A stretch of DNA of 39,605 nucleotides from NCBI GenBank assembly GCA_903822075.1, contig CAIJNK010000010.1, forward strand, positions 1 to 39,605. The letters run 5' to 3'. This DNA comes from an uncultured bacterium. Lineage in GTDB: Bacteria > Patescibacteriota > Minisyncoccia > Phycocordibacterales > GWA1-40-21. The notes beneath the pieces are model-generated. The model did no database searches, was not told where the DNA came from, and saw only the letters and a list, made by a program, of their open reading frames with translations. Positions within the stretch are counted from its first letter, which is position 1. Every line of letters begins with the position of its first letter. Of the stretch, positions 8,100 through 16,300 are shown one piece after another. A program made the position numbers and the translations under genes.

Positions 8100-10739
8100 A
8101 TGCCCCCATTTAACAATTTTACAACTAAAGCTAAAGAGGTGATCAGGCGTGCTCATGAGCTCGCTATTGAACGTGGTCAAAACCATGTGAACCCAACACA
8201 CCTTTTGGTGGCGCTGATAATGCAGGAAGAAAGCATGGTCTCATCCATCTTGGATAGATTGGAAGTTGACGTTATTTCGCTGACGGACACTCTGCTTGAA
8301 ATCATTGACGAGATATCCCCTAATACCAATATTTCTTCGCCGGCCATGCAGATATATTTAACACCGGATTTGGCCCAAATAATTGAAGCTTCCGGCAATA
8401 TCGCTAAGGAACTTAAAGACGAGTTTATTTCGACCGAACACCTTTTTGTTAGCGTGATTGATACTCCTAGTCTCGCCAGAGATATTTTAGCGCGGTTTAA
8501 GATCGATCGTGTCCGAGTTGTAAAAGTATTGGAAGAATTCAAGAGTAACAATATCAGTGAAGTGCAGCCCGTAAAGAAATTCAAGGCAATTTTGAAGTAT
8601 ACCAGGAATCTGACTAAACTGGCCAAGGAAAATAAATTAGATCCAGTCATTGGTCGGGATGCCGAAATAGGACGAATAATTCAGATATTATCAAGGCGCA
8701 CAAAAAACAATCCGATCTTGATTGGTGAAGCGGGTGTAGGTAAAACGGCCATAGTGGAAGGCTTGGCTCTTAGGATGTCCACTGGAGATGTGCCGGAATC
8801 GTTGAAAGATAAAGAACTGGTTTCCCTGGATATGGGGATGTTGATTGCTGGAACAAAATATCGCGGGGAGTTTGAAGAGCGTTTGAAAAACATCATTAAG
8901 GAAATTGAAAAATCCGAAGGTAAAATAATTGTGTTCATCGATGAGATTCATACCATCGTGGGTGCCGGTTCGGCCGAGGGATCCATTGATGCTTCCAATA
9001 TGCTAAAACCGGCCCTGTCTCGTGGTGAATTTAGAACCATAGGCGCCACCACAACAAAAGAATATCAAAAGATTGAAAAAGATCCGGCTTTGACTCGTCG
9101 TTTTCAATCTGTTTATGTGAATGAGCCGTCGATTGAAGACGCAATTGCGATTTTGCGTGGTTTGAAGGATAAGTATGAGTTGTATCATGGGGTACGCATC
9201 ACTGATGACGCAATCATAGCATCGGTAAATCTGAGTTCACGTTATATTACAGATAGGTTTTTGCCAGATAAAGCTGTGGACTTGATTGATGAGGCGGCCT
9301 CTGCTTTGAAAATTTCATTAGAAAATATGCCACCGGTTTTGGAAGAAACACACCGAAAAGTTTTACGTTTGGAAATTGAACGTGAAGCTTTGAAGAAGGA
9401 AGCGGATCTCGGCGACAAGAAGGCTATAACCCGGACCAAAATAATCGAGAAAGAAATAGCTGACCTAAAAGAGAAAACTTCCGAGATTGAGTTAAAATGG
9501 AAAAATGAAAAAGAGATAATAACGGACATCAAAGCAATTAAAAAAGGTTTGGAACAGGCTAGGATAGAAGCCGAGGCGGCTGAGGTGCACGTGGATTTGG
9601 CCAAGGCGGCGGAGATTCGCTATGGCCGTATTCCACAGATGGAGAAAGACTTAATGGCAAAGGTAAAACGTTTGAAGATTTTACAGAGTTCGAGACAGAT
9701 GCTTAAGGAAGAAATAGGTGAGGAGGATATTGCTGACATAGTTTCCCGTTGGACGGGTGTGCCGGTGACAAGAATGTTAGAGGCGGAGGCCGAGAAACTG
9801 AATCGCATGGAGGAGGAGTTGAAAAAAAGGATTATTGGTCAGGACGAGGCGGTTAAAAAAATATCCGATACGGTTAAACGATCTCGGGCGGGGATTTCTG
9901 ACCCTAATCGTCCTATCGGTTCCTTTATTTTCCTTGGACCGACTGGTGTTGGTAAAACCGAATTGACCAAAGCTTTGGCCGAATTCATGTTTGACGATGA
10001 AAATTCTCTGATTCGGGTGGATATGTCTGAACTCATGGAGCGTCACTCCGTTTCTAAGTTAATAGGTTCTCCGCCAGGTTATGTGGGCTATGAAGAAGGT
10101 GGTAATTTGACGGAACAAGTCAGGCATCGCCCTTACTCCGTGATCCTTTTTGACGAAATTGAAAAAGCTCACCCGGAGGTATTTAACATTCTGCTTCAAG
10201 TATTGGATAACGGCAGGCTGACCGACGCCAAAGGACGCACGGTAAATTTCAAGAATACCGTCATTATTCTTACTTCCAATATTGGTGCGCAATACATCGA
10301 TAAAATGGAAGAAATTGGTTTCAGTATGGATAAAGGGAGTAAGGCGGAATATGAAGACGTGAAGGGTAGGGTAATGAAAGCTTTGAAAGATAATTTCCGG
10401 CCAGAGTTCCTGAATCGTTTGGACCATGTGATTGTCTTTGATATCTTGAGTGAGAAAGCCGTCGCTCAGATTGTGGACATCCAATTGGATATTATTCGTA
10501 AAAGGTTAGAGGAAAAAGAAATTAAACTGGTAATTAGTAAGGAAGTTATTTCCTATTTGGCTAAAGAAGGTTATAATCCGCAGTATGGCGCTCGGCCTTT
10601 AAAACGTTTGATTCAAGATAAGATTCTCACGCCAGTGGCATCTCTGATGATTTCACGTGGGGTTGCCGCTCACGGCGTTATTAATGTCGGACTAAAAAAT
10701 AAAGAATTCACTTTTGAGGTTAAAGGGAAGAAAAAATAA
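8100..10739 (+). CDS. Clp-family AAA+ unfoldase (ClpB/ClpC type)
   Basis: This 879-residue double-AAA+ protein is a hexameric unfoldase. It has an N-terminal Clp repeat domain (1-145), AAA-1 with Walker A GEAGVGKT at 209-216 and Walker B VFIDEIH, a coiled-coil middle domain (about 415-535), then AAA-2 with Walker A GPTGVGKT at 613-620 and the C-terminal D2 small domain (ARPLKRLIQ). The middle domain is about 120 residues and contains LKWKNEKE and [10 protein letters not shown], like ClpB disaggregases and longer than in ClpC. However, D2 carries IGF at 739-741, at the place of the ClpP-docking loop of ClpA/ClpC. So it may work as a disaggregase, with ClpP, or both; no clpP is in the window. 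TATGAT (8086-8091) is 8 bases before the ATG, indicating a leaderless mRNA. Confidence 0.93.
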   Translation: MPPFNNFTTKAKEVIRRAHELAIERGQNHVNPTHLLVALIMQEESMVSSILDRLEVDVISLTDTLLEIIDEISPNTNISSPAMQIYLTPDLAQIIEASGNIAKELKDEFISTEHLFVSVIDTPSLARDILARFKIDRVRVVKVLEEFKSNNISEVQPVKKFKAILKYTRNLTKLAKENKLDPVIGRDAEIGRIIQILSRRTKNNPILIGEAGVGKTAIVEGLALRMSTGDVPESLKDKELVSLDMGMLIAGTKYRGEFEERLKNIIKEIEKSEGKIIVFIDEIHTIVGAGSAEGSIDASNMLKPALSRGEFRTIGATTTKEYQKIEKDPALTRRFQSVYVNEPSIEDAIAILRGLKDKYELYHGVRITDDAIIASVNLSSRYITDRFLPDKAVDLIDEAASALKISLENMPPVLEETHRKVLRLEIEREALKKEADLGDKKAITRTKIIEKEIADLKEKTSEIELKWKNEKEIITDIKAIKKGLEQARIEAEAAEVHVDLAKAAEIRYGRIPQMEKDLMAKVKRLKILQSSRQMLKEEIGEEDIADIVSRWTGVPVTRMLEAEAEKLNRMEEELKKRIIGQDEAVKKISDTVKRSRAGISDPNRPIGSFIFLGPTGVGKTELTKALAEFMFDDENSLIRVDMSELMERHSVSKLIGSPPGYVGYEEGGNLTEQVRHRPYSVILFDEIEKAHPEVFNILLQVLDNGRLTDAKGRTVNFKNTVIILTSNIGAQYIDKMEEIGFSMDKGSKAEYEDVKGRVMKALKDNFRPEFLNRLDHVIVFDILSEKAVAQIVDIQLDIIRKRLEEKEIKLVISKEVISYLAKEGYNPQYGARPLKRLIQDKILTPVASLMISRGVAAHGVINVGLKNKEFTFEVKGKKK

Positions 10740-10746
10740 CCACCTC

Positions 10747-10774
10747 TTGATTGATAACAAAAATCTGATAGACT
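10747..10774 (+). promoter_or_regulatory. Probable promoter of tRNA-Tyr
   Basis: TTGATT (10747-10752), 16 bases, TAGACT (10769-10774), 18 bases before the mature tRNA 5' end. Confidence 0.55.
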
Positions 10775-10792
10775 GTATCGGTCAGTAAATAT

Positions 10793-10875
10793 GCGCCGGT
10801 CGTATAGCGGCTATTACAGGAGACTGTAAATCTCCCACCCTATGGGTATCGTTGGTTCGAGTCCAACCCGGCGCA
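10793..10875 (+). tRNA. tRNA-Tyr (anticodon GTA)
   Basis: The acceptor strands are GCGCCGG and CCGGCGC with discriminator A. The anticodon arm GGAGA-CTGTAAA-TCTCC gives GTA. A long variable arm (CCACCC/GGGT) fits bacterial class II Tyr tRNA, and the T arm is GTTGGTTCGAGTCCAAC. CCA is not encoded. A degenerate copy of its 3' part occurs at 11717-11736. Confidence 0.95.
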
Positions 10876-10885
10876 CAAAAATTTT

Positions 10886-10912
10886 AACCTTGTAAAACAA
10901 GGTTATTTTTTG
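10886..10912 (+). terminator. Terminator after tRNA-Tyr
   Basis: AACCTTG (10886-10892), loop TAAAA, CAAGGTT (10898-10904), then ATTTTTT. Confidence 0.85.
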
Positions 10913-10951
10913 TTAGAGGTATGGATGTTGGAATTGTGATATAATTTTTGG

Positions 10952-11452
10952 ATGAAAAAAGGAATAAAAATTATTTTAGCTTTAGTTGCGCTTATTGTGT
11001 GTGCGTTTTTTGCTTATCAATTTTATATGTCTAAAACAGAAATAAAATTTGAAAACGTTAATGAAAATAATATGAAGCAATATTGTGAAAATGTTGGTCA
11101 AAAATATTACAAAGAACGAATCAGGACATATAAATATCCAGAACAAGTTGATCACTATATAAACGATGAAGCTAAGGGGCAGGTCGAAAATTGCTACACC
11201 GCTATTGCTGTAAAAAATAATAATACTAAAATTTGTAAGCAAATTAATGATGAGGATAGTATGCAGCTTTGCTATCTAAATGTTGCCTGGATCAATAAAA
11301 ACCCGCAAACTTGTCTTGTTGCTGAAGCTGGATATTGGAAAGATTATTGTTACACTGGACTTATTACAGGTGGATATTTAAAAGACAGGAGTCTTTGTGA
11401 TAATATTCAGAAAGCAGGGGACAAAGAATACTGTTATAATCTATTTCATTAA
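10952..11452 (+). CDS. Cys-rich protein with N-terminal membrane anchor, repeat-containing
   Basis: This 166-residue protein has a Lys-rich N-terminus and one hydrophobic helix (about residues 5-25), an uncleaved anchor or signal peptide; there is no lipobox. The exported part contains about three imperfect repeats of 26-28 residues. Each starts with a Cys-Tyr pair (CYTAIAV, CYLNVAW, CYTGLIT, then a final CYNLF) and has a second Cys 15-19 residues later. The even spacing suggests helical hairpins tied by disulfides or a small metal-free scaffold outside the membrane. The gene is more AT-rich than its neighbours. TATAAT (10940-10945) is 6 bases before the ATG, which points to a leaderless mRNA. 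I do not recognise a named family. Confidence 0.72.
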   Translation: MKKGIKIILALVALIVCAFFAYQFYMSKTEIKFENVNENNMKQYCENVGQKYYKERIRTYKYPEQVDHYINDEAKGQVENCYTAIAVKNNNTKICKQINDEDSMQLCYLNVAWINKNPQTCLVAEAGYWKDYCYTGLITGGYLKDRSLCDNIQKAGDKEYCYNLFH

Positions 11453-11462
11453 ACAGAAAGTT

Positions 11463-11588
11463 TTACTTCATTACCCATTTAGACAAATTAGGGATATACG
11501 GAATCACCTTACTCTTCATTAACTCAGTTCTAACATTATCCAGTACTCCGCACATTAAAAAAACGGCTACGGCCGGTTTTTTAATGTG
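11463..11588 (-). pseudogene. Decayed coding repeat, copy A, with embedded hairpin
   Basis: On the minus strand this frame reads KKPAVAVFLMCGVLDNVRTE, continues LMKSKVIPYIPNLSKWVMK, then stops. The same frame recurs at 13053-13201. Over 29 aligned codons after CGVL about 22 residues agree, and nine further codon differences are silent. That pattern is expected only if the sequence was under protein-level selection. No start codon with a ribosome site or complete domain precedes it; the region upstream is a tRNA-like relic. An inverted repeat (11551-11588) codes KKPAVAVFLM in this frame and may also serve as a terminator for the 10952 gene on the plus strand. The parent family is not recognised. 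Confidence 0.45.
11551..11588. terminator. Symmetric hairpin, possible two-way terminator
   Basis: CACATT plus an A run at 11551-11563 pairs with a T run plus AATGTG at 11577-11588 around a GC-rich CGGC/GCCG core. It is followed on either strand by a T run inside the stem. It lies 100 bases after the 10952 gene. Confidence 0.5.
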
Positions 11589-11736
11589 CGCCGAGCAAGT
11601 AAGATTACTTACTTGCGTGGTTGGACTCGAAGCCCTTCTCCCATATTTGTGAGTAATTCTGATTATGAACAAATGGGAAAGGGATACTGCTCCTGTAAGG
11701 AGAGAGACGTGGAGCGATCCAACCCGGCGAACAAAA
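11589..11736 (+). other. Structured tRNA-like relic or non-coding RNA
   Basis: Five helices nest here. CGCCG (11589-11593) pairs with CGGCG (11725-11729). A perfect 9-bp hairpin lies at 11595-11616. GGTTGGA (11619-11625) pairs with TCCAACC (11718-11724), stacking directly on the first helix. CCCTT plus TCCCATATTTGT (11633-11650) pairs with ACAAATGGGA plus AAGGG (11669-11683). CTCC-TGTAA-GGAG lies at 11690-11702. The 3' part resembles the 3' half of tRNA-Tyr: the loop keeps TGTAA, and 11717-11736 matches 10861-10880 at 18 of 20 bases. It may be a rearranged tRNA-Tyr copy left by an insertion, or a new RNA. No promoter of its own is evident. Confidence 0.4.
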
Positions 11737-11766
11737 CAATCCGTATCAGAGGGGGTTTTGCATGCA

Positions 11767-11795
11767 TTGACAAATAATACTAAAAGTGCTATACT
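11767..11795 (+). promoter_or_regulatory. Promoter of the 11936 gene
   Basis: TTGACA (11767-11772), 17 bases ending GTGC, TATACT (11790-11795). The -10 is TGC-extended. Confidence 0.85.
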
Positions 11796-11829
11796 TGTAC
11801 GAGTGCCAGTCCTTTAAAAAATATCTAGA

Positions 11830-11924
11830 TTTGGCTGCATCTTTTAGGGCATCTTGTGCTTTAAAAGATGCGGCCAAATGACTTGACCGTATGCAAAAAT
11901 CCTAAGCAACCACCAAGCGGTGGT
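11830..11924 (+). promoter_or_regulatory. Structured 5' leader of the 11936 gene
   Basis: A 17-bp stem pairs 11830-11846 with 11862-11878, with a single G-T wobble and a 15-base loop. A second hairpin, ACCACC-AAGC-GGTGGT (11909-11924), abuts the AAGGAG ribosome site at 11925-11930. The long stem has no T run, so it is more likely an mRNA stability or control element than a terminator. Confidence 0.6.
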
Positions 11925-11935
11925 AAGGAGAAAGA

Positions 11936-12352
11936 ATGAACGAGAAACGTAGGTTGTTGAAGGTTGAACCGGCGGTATGGAAGTTTGCATTTCTGGATAA
12001 TATGTCATCACCCAATTTGTGGGGTTGGCATCAAGCTAGAGAGCTCCTGATCGTCATTAACAACATTCTAGCTAGTCTTGGCCAGAAGCCAATGACAACG
12101 GCGGATCTCTTGAGGGAGTATCCCTTCATCACCCCGTGCTTTAAGGGGGAATCAGGGAGAAGCTACTGGCACGTGGACAAAGATGAAAAGATTTGGAACA
12201 CGGTTGTCGGCGCTTACGAGAACTGGCTTGAAGAACTGGTCTCCAATGATCATTTTCTGCCGGCCGGAATCGGGTCGCTCTTTATTGAGGCGATCAAGGA
12301 TCCAATCGAAAGCCAAAAAAAGAAACTGGCTTGGATGACGGCTGGTCAGTAA
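11936..12352 (+). CDS. Unknown soluble protein
   Basis: This 138-residue protein begins MNEKRRLLKVEPAVWKFAFL. It is mostly helical and Trp-rich (PNLWGWHQARELL, SYWHVDKDEKIWNTVVGAYENWLEEL), with no TM segment and no Cys cluster; one Cys lies in ITPCFKG. AAGGAG sits 5 bases before ATG 11936. The gene is a one-gene unit with a strong promoter, a structured leader and a terminator. Its codon use is more balanced in GC than the giant genes downstream. I do not recognise the family and infer only that it is a well-expressed small cytosolic protein. Confidence 0.65.
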   Translation: MNEKRRLLKVEPAVWKFAFLDNMSSPNLWGWHQARELLIVINNILASLGQKPMTTADLLREYPFITPCFKGESGRSYWHVDKDEKIWNTVVGAYENWLEELVSNDHFLPAGIGSLFIEAIKDPIESQKKKLAWMTAGQ

Positions 12353-12375
12353 CGACCCCGTGCGTAGACGTCGAA

Positions 12376-12413
12376 GGACCCCAAACTTCTGTCTAAGTGC
12401 GGGGTCTTTCATT
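12376..12413 (+). terminator. Terminator of the 11936 gene
   Basis: GACCCC (12377-12382) pairs with GGGGTC (12401-12406), followed by TTTCATTT. Confidence 0.75.
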
Positions 12414-12475
12414 TGCATATTTTTATTGAGATTAAATTTGAATTTTATATCCTATTTACTAAGGTGGGGCTAAAC

Positions 12476-12504
12476 TTGACATATTACTACATATATGCTA
12501 GTCT
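12476..12504 (+). promoter_or_regulatory. Promoter of the 12676 gene
   Basis: TTGACA (12476-12481), 17 bases ending TATGC, TAGTCT (12499-12504). It is TGC-extended. Confidence 0.8.
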
Positions 12505-12510
12505 AAAAAC

Positions 12511-12661
12511 AGAGAGCGTACTTCACAAGGAAGTAACAATCTGCTAACTACAGGGTACAGTAGTAGAAAGAGCTCAGACATCCTCCCTTGTTTCGTAGGA
12601 ATACGAGGCAGAAGAAAGGATGGGTTCTCATATAAACCACGGCATGATGCCGTCGGTAAAT
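12511..12661 (+). promoter_or_regulatory. Long structured leader RNA of the zinc-ribbon gene
   Basis: About 165 bases lie between the predicted transcript start and the ATG. Visible helices in order are: ACTTC/GAAGT near 12520-12534; a CTA-CTAC/GTAGTAG hairpin near 12544-12566; CATCCT (12579-12584) with AGGATG (12617-12622), enclosing TCGTA-GGAA-TACGA (12593-12606) with a GNRA tetraloop; and ACGGCA/TGCCGT (12639-12653), ending 8 bases before the AGGAGG site. This could be a cis-regulatory RNA. I cannot match it to a known riboswitch. Confidence 0.5.
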
Positions 12662-12675
12662 AGGAGGACTAGCAA

Positions 12676-12975
12676 ATGCACAAAGTGAAGTGTGGAAAGT
12701 GTGATAAGGAGTATCTGAAGAACGACGAAGTAGCGGTAGGTTGCAACGATATCTGTTATGACTGTGCTCTAAAAGGGTTCATCGGCAACGGTGGACCAGA
12801 AGAGTCGGACATAAACACGGCCTTGCTTCAGTCAGGAGAAATCTCTGACGCGGATCTGATTTGCTTACAGAGAGATTTGGAAGCGGTAGATTACGCGGCA
12901 CGAGCTTGCTCCGATTGTGGCCAGATTCGATGCTGTTGCGATCCAAGTGAGCAAATTGACGAAGACGAGTATTGA
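12676..12975 (+). CDS. Small zinc-ribbon-like protein
   Basis: This 99-residue acidic protein has two Cys clusters. The N-terminal one is KCGKCDKEYLKNDEVAVGCN followed by DICYDC, a CxxC-x(14)-C-x(3)-CxxC arrangement typical of treble-clef or zinc-ribbon folds. The C-terminal one is ACSDCGQIRCCCDPSEQ. The middle is acidic and helical (DINTALLQSGEISDADLICL). AGGAGG precedes ATG 12676. It probably binds one or two zinc ions, and its partner (protein or RNA) is unknown. It stands alone, with a strong promoter, a structured leader and a terminator. Confidence 0.7.
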   Translation: MHKVKCGKCDKEYLKNDEVAVGCNDICYDCALKGFIGNGGPEESDINTALLQSGEISDADLICLQRDLEAVDYAARACSDCGQIRCCCDPSEQIDEDEY

Positions 12976-13000
12976 TCTCGACAACGCTCTACTCACGACG

Positions 13001-13042
13001 GAGCCCCAATATCCAACATTCGGTTGGTGCGGGGCTCTTTTT
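13001..13042 (+). terminator. Terminator of the 12676 gene
   Basis: GAGCCCC (13001-13007) pairs with GGGGCTC (13031-13037), with an inner CCAAC/GTTGG stem, then TTTTT. Confidence 0.85.
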
Positions 13043-13052
13043 ATATAGTGTC

Positions 13053-13201
13053 CTAGGGTGTAGGCTGAAACAGCTTTACTTTATCAGCCCAAATTGATAG
13101 ATTAGGTATATAAGGGGTCACTGGAGATTTCATTAATTCAGTTCTAACATCATAAAGTACTCCGCACAAAATAATCCCCGCAAGAGCGGGATTTTTTGTG
13201 C
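13053..13201 (-). pseudogene. Decayed coding repeat, copy B, with embedded hairpin
   Basis: This is the second copy of the minus-strand frame seen at 11463-11588. It reads RCTKNPALAGIILCGVLYDV, continues RTELMKSPVTPYIPNLSIW and ADKVKLFQPTP, then TAG at 13053. A hairpin (GCACAAAA...TTTTTGTGC, 13164-13201) occupies the same position as in copy A and codes the KNPALAG stretch, although its bases differ. No complete gene surrounds it. The two copies flank the pair of small genes at 11936-12975. Confidence 0.45.
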
Positions 13202-13324
13202 ACCGAAGTAAACCCCAATATGCTGATATTTAAGAGCATCTAGGATTAAATGGTAAAAGGAATTATATTTGAACTTAAGCCTTATAATTACTGTATTTTT
13301 TTGATATAATTGGTTAATAAAACT

Positions 13325-16300
13325 ATGTTAGAAAAAAGTGAGCTAAAACCAGACACAGCCGAGAAGGCTGACGTTAAAGAAGGACGGCAGCAGGAAAAAG
13401 GTATCTCACCTAGAGAAGGTTGCTTTGATTGGGATGAAATGACCGATAAAATGAAATTTTTTGTTGGCAGATTGGAAAAGGCTCGAGCTATTGATAAAGC
13501 AGAGAGGAGCCGGCGCGATATGGAAGAATTATCTAAGATGGAAGAAGAGCAGGTTCAAATATATGGAGAACAATTGGGTTTTGTTCAGGATCCAAATTTT
13601 TTAATAGAAATCGCCGAAATCGCCGGTAGCTTGACTAAAGCCGCCGGTTTTGAAGAAGACATATTGGTTTTGCCCATTTTAAGTAATGAAGTAAATGCAT
13701 TTGTTTACACAAACATAACAAAAAAATCTTCTGGAGAAACAGCTAAGGATGATGAGCCCAGCATTTATAGTCAACCTGGCGCAATGGGACGTCATATTTT
13801 TCTTTGTACCGGATTAGTTACTAAGTTTAAAGAATTTTGTGAAAAAAGGGGTGAAGAGATGACCAAGGATGACTTGGCTTTTGTTTTGTCACATGAATTG
13901 CGCCATTTGATCCAACAGCGCCAGAAAGAAAGAACATATATCACAAGGCGACAGGAGGAGTATGACGCTGATTTGGGTGGTATGGATATTTTAGGCAGAG
14001 CCGGATTTAATCCTCGCGAGGCAGTCAAGGCAATGGAGTTTTTATGTTCTGAGGGTGGCGGTTATTCTGATACGCACCCTGCATCTGCAAGTCGATTGGT
14101 GGAGATATCGAAAAGAATCGCTGATCCTGATATGCCATTCCGCGGACTAGGCGCTGTCCCTAAGAAGATTGAATCTATAACTAAATTTGAATCAAGAAGT
14201 GTAAAATTTGCAGAGGTTGTTAAAACAAGCCCGAATCTAGAAAGTTTAATAGTACAGTTAACTAAGGAAACCGATTCGCTTCCAAAACTTTTGGCAACTC
14301 TGCCACTAGCTTGCAGCGCTATAAGATACGCGGCCTTTCAAGAAATAGGAAGCACACCGTGTTTGGAGAGCTTATTTACTAAATATCTATATCAAAAAGG
14401 GATAGAAACGGCTAAATTTTTAGAAGAAATAAGAAAGAAAATTTCAGATGCAAATATAAAAATAGAAGAGCTTGAAGCCAAAGAAAATTTAAATAATAAG
14501 GAAACTGTTGAACTACGTAATTTGAAGGCCCGCGTCAGACGCGATGAGGAAGAGATGAGAGAGTTTAAAAGGTTTGATGTTAGTAATGCAAACTTAAATC
14601 CAAAAGAGAACGATTTTCTACAAGCTTGGGAGAAAACTAATGTAAAAACTGAAAAGCTTCCTATGGTAGGACAGCCAACAGAAGAGGATCTAAAAGTTTT
14701 TCTTCAGCCGAAGATCTTTAAATGCAGGTCGGGGTCAAAAGAGTTGGATTTTAAAAATCTGCCTGATTTTGATTGGGCTGAAATTTCTAAAGCATGGATT
14801 GAGGGCGGGGAGGTTAGCTCGGAAATATCTGAAGTTTTGTCTTTGGGTATGTGGGCATTTGAAAGAGATAACGTAAATAGAGAGAGGCTTCTCAATAAAA
14901 AGATACCTATTAATGATTTGGGAAATGAGGCATCGCGAAGAGCAGTATCTAGAGAATTTGCAATAAATTTTGTCGAAAATTATAATATTGACGACGCCAC
15001 TCGCAATTATGACAAAGATGCAGATCCTGACCTAAAGATTTTTTACGCAAAGTTTGATAATTTTCTTAAGGCTGCTACGACAGAAGGCTTAAAACCTATT
15101 ATTGATAAAATCCCGGAAATTGTATCAAAATATTTGCCATCAAATTTATCAGTCGAGGATCGTGATAGAATTATTAAAGAATTGGTGCCTTATGTTGTTC
15201 CGATGAATACGGCGGTGGCTCTAAGATACCCGCAAGACGATTCATGGTCGTCAAGAAGGCTGACTCCTGAACAAGCCACAATTATTTTAGAGGCATTCCC
15301 CAGTATGATTTTTGACAGTGTCTTATGGAAAGATAATAATTTGAAAGCGTATGACTTGGGCTGGGGTCCAAATTATGAATATTTTTTTCACAATACAGGA
15401 TTATCGCAAAAAGGACAAATTAGCGTAGAAGTTGTTGACCGGGCAAAAGAGCGTTTAATGGGGAGATTACCTAAAAACCAAGAAAAAATAAGAACATTGG
15501 ATGAAATGAAAAAAGGACGCTTCCTACTTAGGGGTATCGCCGCTCTAGAATTTTGCAGAGATAAGATTAATGCTGGTGTGGACGAAGTTGAGTTGAAACA
15601 AATTGTTTGGCAAATAGTCGAATCGGACATGTATTCGAACGAGCAAATAGCGATTCTCTTAAGGCTCAACGGTATTCGTAATTTTGAAGGCATAAGTAAA
15701 TTAGGTTACTCTTTGAAAGAAGAAACTCCATTAACTAAGGACGAAGTTGAGAAATTTCTTTCTTTCGTAATAGGGAGTGATCTTGGTTATGACAAGAAAT
15801 CTGAAATTATCCGGTCCCTCTCCCTGAGTTTCTACGGTTTTATAAAAAAAGAAGACTTAGATTCTCGCATATTATCTGAAACATGTTTAAGATTTTTACA
15901 CCGAGATAAGGATTCTGATGAGGAATGGCTAACTGAAAATTTGAAGGGCCTATCGATAGAAACAAAAAAGCCAATACCTGAAATTTTAGGGAGATTTTTA
16001 GATGGAGACTTGGTTATAAATGCTAAACATTTGCAAGGATTGGCAACAAACGAAGATATAAGCGCTCAAGATTTAAGAACCTATTACCGACAAGTAATAT
16101 CCAGGTTGGGCGTAGATGGTAATCGAATACGAGAAAATATTGAGGATTTTAGATCCGGCTTCAGTGGGGGGCATCAGCCGGAAACCGTATATCTTGAAAA
16201 ATTGATGGTTTTAATAGCGGGCGCCTCTTTCATGAAAGATAATCCAGAATTATCGGAAAAAATTTATAAGTGCGATAGCGCATATCAATTTAAGGAGGTG

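Noticed and set aside
11586-11777. Plus-strand frame of 63 residues
   Set aside because: It crosses the tRNA-like relic and the promoter of the 11936 gene and has no ribosome site.
11461-13210. CRISPR array or simple direct repeat
   Set aside because: There are only two diverged copies 1.6 kb apart, with a coding-type substitution pattern and no spacers.
13310-13324. TTG start for the first giant gene
   Set aside because: The TTG uses the last base of the -10 box, so it cannot be in the transcript.
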